Shown in pieces: positions 1 to 5,329 of a stretch of 6,088 nucleotides of DNA (positions are counted from its first letter, which is position 1; the number at the start of each line of letters is the position of its first letter). Under the pieces are notes generated by a model. The model had not been told where the DNA came from, did no database searches, and saw only the letters and a program-made list of their open reading frames with translations. The position numbers were made by a program, and so were the translations under genes. The stretch spans positions 1-6,088 of the forward strand of contig JAUVFY010000085.1 of NCBI GenBank assembly GCA_030594025.1, written 5' to 3'. Source of the stretch: Deltaproteobacteria bacterium. Lineage in GTDB: Bacteria > Desulfobacterota > GWC2-55-46 > JAUVFY01.

Positions 1-3
1 AAA

Positions 4-35
4 ATTATAAACCCTATACTATGGCATAAGGTCAA
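4..35 (-). promoter_or_regulatory. MerR-type promoter/operator, copy 2, pointing left out of the window
   Basis: Read on the minus strand there is a -35 TTGACC (30-35) and a -10 TATAAT (4-9) separated by 20 bp. The spacer is filled by an imperfect 22-bp dyad at 11-32 (half-sites ACCTTATGCCA and ACCCTATACTA, 8 of 11 matching). An overlong 19-20-bp spacer carrying a dyad that begins in the -35 is the hallmark of promoters activated by MerR-family metal sensors. The layout matches the copy upstream of merF exactly. It overlaps the merF stop codon, and transcription would start at or beyond base 1, so the gene it serves is outside the window. The regulator itself is not visible; mercury as inducer is inferred from merF alone. 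Confidence 0.55.
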
Positions 36-38
36 GGG

Positions 39-263
39 TTAAATTTGATTTTTTTGACCGCTTAAGTCTCTCTTCCTTAAGAAGGCATATGCGGTTATGC
101 CGAGAAATACTGCCAGTGCGGGGAAAAGTACATAGTCCAGGTACACAACCAATGCTGTCAAGCCCACGGCGACAAAAAGCCAGACAAGAACGGGCGTAAA
201 ACAGCACACACCCACCACCAGGGAACCTATTATGCCTGTTGTGAGTAGTGTTTTTCTTTTCAT
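39..263 (-). CDS. merF: MerF-family mercury transport membrane protein, C-terminal cysteine pair missing
   Basis: A 74-residue inner-membrane protein with two hydrophobic helices (about residues 6-37 and 40-62). It carries the MerF signature CCFTPVLV at 20-27, with vicinal Cys20-Cys21 in the first helix, followed by VGLTAL and YLDYVLFPALAVF, closely matching MerF of mer operons. In the family, MerF takes Hg(II) from the periplasm to the cytoplasm for reduction by MerA, passing the ion from the membrane cysteine pair to a second pair near the C-terminus. Here the tail ends RKRDLSGQKNQI with no cysteine, so the second relay pair is absent. I chose the ATG at 263 because homology begins there and a GAGAG Shine-Dalgarno-like stretch lies about 7 nt upstream; an in-frame GTG at 332 would add 23 unlike residues. 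The gene is preceded by a MerR-type promoter. No other mer gene is in the window. Confidence 0.88.
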   Translation of the reverse strand: MKRKTLLTTGIIGSLVVGVCCFTPVLVWLFVAVGLTALVVYLDYVLFPALAVFLGITAYAFLRKRDLSGQKNQI

Positions 264-264
264 C

Positions 265-336
265 CTATTCTCTCTTGATAATTTCGGATATTTCCTGCTG
301 TAGTAACCCAAAATAAATGCGCATGACACCACTCAT
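265..336 (-). CDS. Possible 23-codon leader ORF before merF
   Basis: In the roughly 80-nt leader between the MerR-type promoter and merF, an ATG at 336 opens a 23-codon frame (MSGVMRIYFG..., ending IIKRE) whose TAG lies one base before the merF ATG (TAGGATG). That arrangement would allow translational coupling. The ribosome binding site is weak (GGCAGAG directly before the ATG), and the peptide resembles nothing I know. It may be chance in a short leader, and no attenuator hairpin is evident. Confidence 0.2.
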   Translation of the reverse strand: MSGVMRIYFGLLQQEISEIIKRE

Positions 337-351
337 CTCTGCCACATTTTA

Positions 352-383
352 ATTATAAACCTTATACCATGGTGCGGGGTCAA
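352..383 (-). promoter_or_regulatory. MerR-type promoter/operator driving merF
   Basis: On the minus strand, -35 TTGACC (378-383) and -10 TATAAT (352-357) are separated by 20 bp containing an imperfect dyad at 359-380 centred on ACCATGGT (7 of 11 half-site positions match; the other four are transitions). Position and geometry match MerR-family activated promoters, in which the overlong spacer is compensated by regulator-induced DNA distortion. Transcription would begin near 345, giving an ~80-nt leader before merF. This site and the one at 4-35 are an imperfect direct repeat (27 of 34 aligned bases identical between 3-36 and 351-384). Confidence 0.6.
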
Positions 384-395
384 GAGGTTTTTCTC

Positions 396-1682
396 CTAAC
401 GGCCGTTTATGTAACCCATCTCCTTTAAGTCCCGGTAGAGCCTGCTTCCGTTATGGACGAGGACCGGCTCAAAGTCCACGTCAGTAAAACTCCTGAAGGA
501 TTTTTCCATGAGGTCCGCGTCCTCCGCGCTTCCGTCCCTTAAGTACCAGAACTGCATTATATCGCCGTAGGTCTTAATCTCAGGCCATGTGTTGAGGTCG
601 ATTCCCGGGGGCCCGGTCCTGAAGAAGTCCCCGAAAAAGATGAGCCTCTGCCGGTCGCCGAGCGGGATCCAGCTCACATACAGGGGGTCCCTCGCTGGGA
701 GGAATTTTAATTCATATTCTACCTCCCTTCCCCCGGAATTCAAGGCGTATACCCTGTCCAGGCCCGAGGCTATGGGCCTGGACCTTCCGTCTATTACATA
801 GGCCATGTCCGCGGGGTTTCCCACGGCACGGTAAGTCCGGGGCGAGCTTTCCCCGTGACATGGGTAGGGTTCGTTGGAGCGCTCGGCAAAACAGACATCC
901 AGGCGGCCGTCATTGGATGATGGGGATGATGGGGATGATGGGGGCCAGGCGATGTCTTTACCCGTGAGGTAGCTCCGGAAGTGGTTATGCTGGGCAAGCA
1001 AAACCACGATGGGCCTTTCCCGGTCGTTCAGGACTATATGCACCGCGCCGTGTATATCGAGCTCGTGCCACCTGACGGGGTCTCCTAAAAGGCGCGAAAA
1101 GGCCTCCCTCAAAAGGCCCACTTCTGCCGGGAGACCGCTAAAAGGGAAGGGAAAACTGTACTTAAGGACCACTATGGGCACCCGGTCGATTGTGCCGTCT
1201 TCCATCCGGAACGTGGCCTCTTCCCTGTAGACCCTCCCGTAGCCGGTTCCAACATAGTCTTTGCAATCTTCGCAGGGCAGGAGGGGGCCCTTGTAGTCGA
1301 GGTAATAGCGTTTGTTCCTCTCTATGGTCTTTAAATAATCCCTGGTGGGGGATTCTTTTACTACCTTCTTGCCTGCGCTTAAGTCCCTTACGACGGTTCT
1401 GGGCAGGTAAAACCCGTAGAAGTCAACGGGTAAAAGCCCCTCCGGCGAGATTATCACCCTGGGCTTGAACCTTTTAAGGAGTACTCTATCTGCCTCACCG
1501 ACGGCGCTTCCGAAGTCGTCTTCAATCCAGTCCTGGTATGTGAGAGAGAGGAGCCACCGCTTTTCCCCCTCTGTCCACAGGGGCTCAGCGGCATGGCCAG
1601 GGGTTTTAGCGAAAAGCCCTGTTGAGATAATTATCGGGGCTATAAGATAGTAGATAAAACGGGGTTTAAAGGCGCTGTTCAC
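396..1682 (-). CDS. Exported protein of unknown function
   Basis: A 428-residue protein that I do not recognise. The N-terminus looks like a Sec signal peptide: a basic n-region (to Arg8), a hydrophobic core at about 9-25, and a small-residue cleavage region at GHAA (29-32), so the mature protein would be periplasmic or outer-membrane associated. It has no further membrane spans. Visible features are a CEDC pair (Cys137, Cys140), two more cysteines (264, 275), a histidine-rich centre (WHELDIHGAVH at 205-215 and QHNHF at 231-235) and a short Pro/Ser linker at 248-256 encoded by a 9-bp tandem repeat. The histidines could bind a metal, but no known metal-site signature is recognisable. The start is GTG at 1682 with AGGA five bases upstream. 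It follows the VTT gene by 32 bp and is probably cotranscribed with it. It ends with TAG just before the merF promoter. Confidence 0.8.
   Translation of the reverse strand: MNSAFKPRFIYYLIAPIIISTGLFAKTPGHAAEPLWTEGEKRWLLSLTYQDWIEDDFGSAVGEADRVLLKRFKPRVIISPEGLLPVDFYGFYLPRTVVRDLSAGKKVVKESPTRDYLKTIERNKRYYLDYKGPLLPCEDCKDYVGTGYGRVYREEATFRMEDGTIDRVPIVVLKYSFPFPFSGLPAEVGLLREAFSRLLGDPVRWHELDIHGAVHIVLNDRERPIVVLLAQHNHFRSYLTGKDIAWPPSSPSSPSSNDGRLDVCFAERSNEPYPCHGESSPRTYRAVGNPADMAYVIDGRSRPIASGLDRVYALNSGGREVEYELKFLPARDPLYVSWIPLGDRQRLIFFGDFFRTGPPGIDLNTWPEIKTYGDIMQFWYLRDGSAEDADLMEKSFRSFTDVDFEPVLVHNGSRLYRDLKEMGYINGR
916..942. repeat. 9-bp tandem repeat, three copies, inside the exported-protein gene
   Basis: Three consecutive copies of GATGATGGG (plus strand) encode the PSSPSSPSS stretch at residues 248-256 of the minus-strand gene. 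The unit is a multiple of three, so copy-number change would lengthen or shorten a flexible linker without a frameshift. Confidence 0.8.
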
Positions 1683-1714
1683 AACGGTCCTGCTATTTAC
1701 CTCCCTCGAGGGTT

Positions 1715-2374
1715 TTACTTGGCGGCACCCTTTCTCTTCTTATAGATTATGGGTATGAGGGAGACGATAACGACGAGTATGACGCCGATGAGGAACTCCT
1801 TTGAAACCTTTCCTTTCAGAAGGTCAAGGAGCGAGCTTGAGAAGACCACGTATGCCGTAACCCCGGGGAGCATGAAAATGTAAGATGCCAGGAAGTAGTG
1901 GCTGAACTTTATGCGTGTAAGACCGAAGGCGTAGTTCAGGAGGTTGAAGGGGAAAAGTGGGATGAGCCTCGTAAAGGCCACGATCTTCCAGCCCTGCCTT
2001 TCCACCTCCATGTCGAGGTCTTTAAACCGGCCCCCCTTTATGCGTCCTTCCACCCATTCTCTTCCCATGTACCTTGCAACGAGGAATGCCACGCCCGCCC
2101 CGGCGGTCCCTCCTATGGACGCATAAACCACTCCCCAGATGGGGCCGAAAAGGACCCCTCCGACAACCGTTATGGGAAGACCGGGCAGAAGTAGCGAAGG
2201 GGCCACGGTATAAAAGAGTATGTATATAGCGGGGCCCAGGGCGCCGAAGCCGTCTATCCAGGCCCTCAGGCTTTCCTGGTCGAGGTATTCTCCGAGGCCC
2301 AAGAATTTAACCGAAAAGAATACGGTTGCGAGGAAGGCTATGAGTATTACGAATTTTAATGTCCCGCGTTTCAT
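1715..2374 (-). CDS. TVP38/TMEM64 family (VTT domain) inner-membrane protein
   Basis: A 219-residue polytopic membrane protein of the TVP38/TMEM64/DedA-related group. Helices are seen at about 8-26, 45-65, 66-100, 130-150 (re-entrant type), 158-180 and 194-211, with a basic C-terminal tail. The VTT core is clear: GGVLFGPIWGVVYASIGGTAG (72-92), VARYMGR (99-105) and the RLIPLFPFNLLNYAFGL block (136-152), which holds the conserved Arg-x-x-Pro, PF and NY-x-x-G residues. Related eukaryotic VTT proteins and bacterial DedA proteins are linked to lipid scrambling or carrier-lipid transport; the role of bacterial TVP38 proteins is largely undefined. In several bacteria a domain of this type is adjacent or fused to a MerA-like FAD oxidoreductase (from memory), and here that enzyme is the next gene upstream. 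A terminator between the two argues against simple cotranscription. The ribosome binding site is weak. Confidence 0.88.
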   Translation of the reverse strand: MKRGTLKFVILIAFLATVFFSVKFLGLGEYLDQESLRAWIDGFGALGPAIYILFYTVAPSLLLPGLPITVVGGVLFGPIWGVVYASIGGTAGAGVAFLVARYMGREWVEGRIKGGRFKDLDMEVERQGWKIVAFTRLIPLFPFNLLNYAFGLTRIKFSHYFLASYIFMLPGVTAYVVFSSSLLDLLKGKVSKEFLIGVILVVIVSLIPIIYKKRKGAAK

Positions 2375-2420
2375 GTTGCCAGAGTCCCTATTGGATTCGA
2401 TTCACAGAGCGCGCATCAAT

Positions 2421-2467
2421 GAAAAAATTAAAAAAAAGAAAAATTGCGGGACTCAGGTGTCCCGCAA
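2421..2467 (-). terminator. Rho-independent terminator after the flavin oxidoreductase gene
   Basis: A perfect 9-bp stem (2444-2452 with 2459-2467; TTGCGGGAC/GTCCCGCAA) closes a 6-base loop. On the minus strand it is followed by a long T-rich tract (2421-2443). It lies about 60 bp past the oxidoreductase stop and about 47 bp before the VTT gene, so most transcripts from the right should end here. Confidence 0.88.
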
Positions 2468-2526
2468 AAAGACCGTTAAAATTTCCTACCGTGGCTTTAC
2501 ATCCGATTAAAAACGATTAAAAAAAC

Positions 2527-3963
2527 TCAGGTCAGTCTTATGAGCCATTTTGCGACTTTGGGGAACCATCCCGTGAAGAGCTTTTCCCTGTAGTACTGGT
2601 CGCAGGCCCTCTTTACCGCCTGTGATACGGTCGGGTATACGTGTATTGTCTGGGATATGGCCGTTATGGGGGCCTTAAGCTTCATGGCCAGCACATATTC
2701 GTGGATGAGTTCTCCCGCATGGGGTCCCAGTATGTGGGCTCCCAGGAGCCTGAGCTTCCGGTCGCATACGAGTTTTATGATGCCGTGCCCCTCGCCTTCT
2801 ATAACGGCCCGGTCCACCTCGCTGAACTTGAACCGGTAGACCTTGACGTTGGTCTTTCCGTATTTTTCGTTCGCTTCGAGTTCAGTAAGCCCCACCCTTG
2901 CGAGCTCCGGGTCCACGTATGTGACCCAGGGCACCACACGGTAGTCGGCCTTGCGGCGTACGAGCGGGAAAAGGGCGTTCGCCAGGACTATGCCCGCCTG
3001 GTATTCGGCCATGTGCGTGAAAGGGAAGGGGCCCGCGACGTCCCCGCAGGCATAGATGTGCTTCACGTTCGTCCTCATCGTGAGGTCCACGGGGATGCCC
3101 CTTCTCTTATCGTATTTTACTCCCGCGGCCTCGAGGTTAAGCCCCTCGACGTTCGGAGACCGCCCTATGGCTATCAATATCTCCTTGGATGAAATGACCT
3201 TGTCGCCCGTGGGGCAGCTGGCCGCAAGCACTTTCATGCCGCCTTCGCGCTTTACATTGGTTACCTCTGTGCAGGTGTGTATCTCTATCCCCTCCTCAAG
3301 GAGTATCTTTTCAAGCTCGTCCGAGAGCTCCTTTTCCTCCTTGGGGAGTACCTGGTCGAATTTTTCAATTACCGTCACCTTTGAGCCCAGGCGGTTGAAG
3401 ACCTGGGCGAACTCCATCCCTATGGGGCCGGCCCCGAGCACTGTGATAGATTTGGGCAGGCTCTCGAGCTCGAGGGCCGTAACGTTCGTAAGCACCCCGG
3501 TCTCTTTTAATCCCGGAATCGGAAGTATAAACGGGCCTGAGCCGGTTACGATAAGGAATTTTTTCCCTGAGAGTTTTTCACCGTTTACCTCAAAGGTGTG
3601 GCTGTCCAGGAACCGGCCCGTTCCGAATATGACTTCCACGCCCATCTTCCTGAACCTTTCCGGGTCGTCGTGCTCGCCTATGATCGTCTGGACGCGGCGT
3701 TTGCCTTCCATGACCTTCTGGAAGTTTACACGTGTCCTATCACCGCCTTCCACGCCGAACTCTATTGCTCTCCTGGCAAGGGATGCGACCTTTGCCGAGT
3801 AGACGAGCCTCTTCGTAGGCACACAGCCCCAGTGGAGGCAGTCACCGCCGAGGGATTTTTCCTTTTCCACCATGGCCACACGCGCTCCAAGCTGGGATGC
3901 TCCGCTTGCGGCCACCAGCCCCCCGACTCCTCCGCCTATAATAACAAGGTCAAATTTCTTCAT
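2527..3963 (-). CDS. MerA/lipoamide-dehydrogenase-like FAD-dependent pyridine nucleotide-disulfide oxidoreductase
   Basis: A 478-residue cytoplasmic flavoenzyme of the class I disulfide reductase family. An N-terminal FAD Rossmann motif IIGGGVGGLVAA (8-19) is followed by the redox-active pair Cys42/Cys47 in GGDCLHWGCVPTK (39-51). The NAD(P)-binding motif LGAGPIGMEF (176-185) ends its second strand in Glu200, favouring NADH. The second FAD motif ACGDVAGPF is at 305-313, and the rest is the C-terminal dimerisation domain. In lipoamide dehydrogenase the C-terminal HPT..E carries the catalytic His-Glu pair; here it reads YPTVSQ (443-448), so His is Tyr and Glu is Gln. MerA also has Tyr at this place, but this protein has no N-terminal HMA domain and no C-terminal Cys-Cys. 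It is often annotated as mercuric reductase; the true substrate is unknown. The start ATG has GGGGGT about 7 nt upstream. It has its own likely promoter and terminator, so it appears monocistronic. Confidence 0.9.
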   Translation of the reverse strand: MKKFDLVIIGGGVGGLVAASGASQLGARVAMVEKEKSLGGDCLHWGCVPTKRLVYSAKVASLARRAIEFGVEGGDRTRVNFQKVMEGKRRVQTIIGEHDDPERFRKMGVEVIFGTGRFLDSHTFEVNGEKLSGKKFLIVTGSGPFILPIPGLKETGVLTNVTALELESLPKSITVLGAGPIGMEFAQVFNRLGSKVTVIEKFDQVLPKEEKELSDELEKILLEEGIEIHTCTEVTNVKREGGMKVLAASCPTGDKVISSKEILIAIGRSPNVEGLNLEAAGVKYDKRRGIPVDLTMRTNVKHIYACGDVAGPFPFTHMAEYQAGIVLANALFPLVRRKADYRVVPWVTYVDPELARVGLTELEANEKYGKTNVKVYRFKFSEVDRAVIEGEGHGIIKLVCDRKLRLLGAHILGPHAGELIHEYVLAMKLKAPITAISQTIHVYPTVSQAVKRACDQYYREKLFTGWFPKVAKWLIRLT

Positions 3964-4042
3964 AGATTACCCCCGGAAGCTGATTTGCCTTTGAAACGAA
4001 ATTGTTAAAGACCTTGGGGCAAACGTTTATATGCCTGAACTG

Positions 4043-4070
4043 ATTATAGCGTATAGAATCATTTTTACAA
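4043..4070 (-). promoter_or_regulatory. Likely sigma70 promoter for the flavin oxidoreductase
   Basis: On the minus strand, TTGTAA (4065-4070) and a consensus TATAAT (4043-4048) are separated by 16 bp, giving an ~70-nt leader before the oxidoreductase ATG. It lies in the 154-bp gap after the sugar-kinase gene. A GC-rich imperfect hairpin (4079-4097, one mismatch on this strand) just upstream could attenuate readthrough from the kinase, but it lacks a clear T-tract. Confidence 0.5.
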
Positions 4071-4117
4071 GGCATCAGGTGGCCGGGAGGGCCGCCGTAT
4101 ACGGGCAGAAAGAGGTT

Positions 4118-5032
4118 TTATTTCAGTTTAAAATTTCTTATGAACCGGAGCGTGTCTTTTAGAGTCGGTATGCCCGCCCTTCCTCCCGGCTCGAGGCACT
4201 TTAAAGCGGCGAGGGCCGAGGCAAACTCGACCGTCTTTGGTATGTCCCAGCCCCTTAAGAGCCCGTAAATGTATCCACCGTGGAAAACGTCGCCGGCGCC
4301 CGTTGTGTCCACGGCCCTCACACTGAAGGCATCCTGGTGAAACACCTCCCCATCGGTCCATGTTATGGAGCCCCTTTTACCAAGTGTTATGGTAGCTGCC
4401 CTGGGACTCAAGCGGGCGAGTTCCTTGAGGGCCTTTCGCGGGGTCGGTGCGAGGTCTCTTGAAAACTCCTCGGAGCAGACGATGTGGTCGGACAATTCAG
4501 CGAGTTCCATCATCCCTTCTCTTACCCTTCCGCCGTCGAGCATGACTGGTATGCCCCGGCTTTTTGCAACGCGCGCGGCAAATATAGAGGCGTCCGCCAT
4601 GAGCCCGTCAACGAGGAGGAATTCGCTTTTTTTAATTAGTTCGACTTTCACCTCATCAGGAATCAACTCAGCTACGGTGGGCCTCTTCCAGAAGATGGTC
4701 CTCTTTGCGTTTCTCCTGTTTGCGAGTATAAAGGCCGTCTGGGACCGCCCGCCCTTTTTGAACACAAGGCCCCTTACGTCCACGCCCTCTTGTTTAAGCC
4801 CCCTTTTTATCTCCGTTCCCGCAAGGTCGTCTGAGACAGTTCCAAGGAATGCGGTCTTTACCCCCAGGCGGCTTAAGGCCACAAGGGCCGTTGCCACGGG
4901 CCCGCCGCCCTGCTCGGTCCATTCAATGACCTCGGGCTTGGTGTCTTCTTCGGGGTATCTATCCACCAACGCTATATAGTCGAGCGAGCATTGGCCGAGG
5001 CCTGCGACTTTTTTCATCCCTGACGGGCTCAT
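4118..5032 (-). CDS. PfkB/ribokinase-family carbohydrate kinase
   Basis: A 304-residue cytoplasmic kinase of normal PfkB-family length that phosphorylates a sugar or nucleoside hydroxyl with ATP. The N-terminal strand (VAGLGQCSLDYI, 9-20) and the QGGGPVATALVALSRLG block (41-57) form the substrate-binding side; the glycines of GGGPVATA correspond to PfkB signature 1. Signature 2 is intact in VDTTGAGDVFHGGYIYGLL (241-259): Asp248 should be the catalytic base and GAGD the anion hole. ITLGKRGS (215-222) precedes it, as in ribokinases. The substrate cannot be read from sequence: ribose, 2-keto-3-deoxygluconate, fructose-type and adenosine kinases all look like this. I prefer the ATG at 5032, which overlaps the stop of the last yjbQ-derived mini-ORF (TAATG), to the internal Met6, whose AGGG is too close to serve as a ribosome binding site. 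No promoter is evident within the array, so it is probably expressed from the yjbQ promoter. Confidence 0.9.
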   Translation of the reverse strand: MSPSGMKKVAGLGQCSLDYIALVDRYPEEDTKPEVIEWTEQGGGPVATALVALSRLGVKTAFLGTVSDDLAGTEIKRGLKQEGVDVRGLVFKKGGRSQTAFILANRRNAKRTIFWKRPTVAELIPDEVKVELIKKSEFLLVDGLMADASIFAARVAKSRGIPVMLDGGRVREGMMELAELSDHIVCSEEFSRDLAPTPRKALKELARLSPRAATITLGKRGSITWTDGEVFHQDAFSVRAVDTTGAGDVFHGGYIYGLLRGWDIPKTVEFASALAALKCLEPGGRAGIPTLKDTLRFIRNFKLK

Positions 5033-5106
5033 TAGACCACTACCTGCACCACGAGGCTTCGCTTTCCTGGACGATTGTCGAAATCAAAACCATGCCTGGC
5101 GGTCAT
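5032..5106 (-). CDS. Mini-ORF 4 of the yjbQ-derived array (24 aa), abutting the kinase start
   Basis: An ATG at 5106 overlaps the stop of copy 3 (ATGA) and opens 24 codons: MTARHGF, then DFDNRPGKRS, then LVVQVVV. Its TAA shares one base with the kinase ATG (TAATG). This is the most diverged copy, yet most changes against copy 2 are silent (AAA/AAG, CCG/CCA, GTA/GTG, GTC/GTG), and a one-base loss and one-base gain in the PRKRS codons cancel. It ends VVV instead of GE. It could be the original yjbQ terminus at the junction. Whether the peptide is made is unknown. Confidence 0.3.
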   Translation of the reverse strand: MTARHGFDFDNRPGKRSLVVQVVV

Positions 5107-5162
5107 TCCCCCACAACCTGGACTACAAGGCTCCTTCTCCTCGGACGGTTGTCGAAATCCAA
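5103..5162 (-). pseudogene. Copy 3 of the yjbQ 3' end, without an ATG
   Basis: This copy retains DFDNRPRRRS, LVVQVVGE and TGA, but the linker upstream has changed (unit length 75 instead of 74). No ATG overlaps the previous stop, and two in-frame TAA codons precede it. The only nearby in-frame initiator is TTG at 5162, with AGGCGGGG immediately before it and badly spaced. It breaks the otherwise continuous stop-start chain. Confidence 0.35.
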
Positions 5163-5177
5163 CCCCGCCTGTTAGTG

Positions 5178-5255
5178 TTACTCACCTATAACCTGGACTA
5201 CGAGGCTCCTTTTCCTCGGACGATTGTCGAAATCAAAACCGTGCCTGGCGGTCAT
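5178..5255 (-). CDS. Mini-ORF 2 of the yjbQ-derived array (25 aa)
   Basis: The ATG at 5255 overlaps the TGA of mini-ORF 1 (ATGA). It encodes MTARHGF, DFDNRPRKRS, LVVQVIGE and ends in TAA. Against copy 1 the core differs by silent changes (AAC/AAT, CGC/CGT, CTT/CTC, GGG/GGT, GAA/GAG) and two conservative ones (Arg to Lys, Val to Ile). An AGGT about 9 nt before the ATG and the stop-start overlap make reinitiation possible; expression is inferred only. Confidence 0.3.
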   Translation of the reverse strand: MTARHGFDFDNRPRKRSLVVQVIGE

Positions 5256-5329
5256 TCCCCTACAACCTGGACTACAAGGCTCCTTCTCCTCGGGCGGTTG
5301 TCGAAATCAAAATCACGCCTGGCGGTCAT
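5252..5329 (-). CDS. Mini-ORF 1 of the yjbQ-derived array (25 aa)
   Basis: The ATG at 5329 overlaps the yjbQ stop (GAATGA), so a ribosome ending yjbQ is placed on it. It encodes MTARRDF, DFDNRPRRRS, LVVQVVGE and ends in TGA, itself overlapping the next ATG. The peptide repeats the last beta-strand region of YjbQ behind a short basic leader. At 26 codons including stop with a 4-base overlap, the unit is 74 bp, which keeps the coupled arrangement from copy to copy. It may equally be an untranslated duplication remnant. Confidence 0.3.
   Translation of the reverse strand: MTARRDFDFDNRPRRRSLVVQVVGE

Noticed and set aside
264..332. Upstream GTG start for merF at 332, adding 23 residues
   Set aside because: The extra residues do not resemble MerF N-termini, and the ATG at 263 has the better ribosome binding site.
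398..407. Palindrome AACGGCCGTT at the end of the exported-protein gene as a terminator
   Set aside because: It lies within the last codons, has no loop and no T-run after it.
3056..3802. 248-codon plus-strand ORF antisense to the flavin oxidoreductase
   Set aside because: It mirrors a strongly supported enzyme gene, is Ser/Pro/Thr-rich as antisense frames in GC-biased genes are, and has no recognisable domain. The same applies to the 204-codon frame at 4365-4979 and the 183-codon frame at 2641-3192.
2527..3963. Naming the oxidoreductase merA
   Set aside because: There is no HMA domain or C-terminal vicinal cysteines, it is not next to merF, and it has its own terminator; only fold-level similarity is supported.
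4095..4104. Perfect palindrome CCGTATACGG after the kinase gene
   Set aside because: 10 bp with no loop, T-tract or second copy; not enough to call an operator or terminator.
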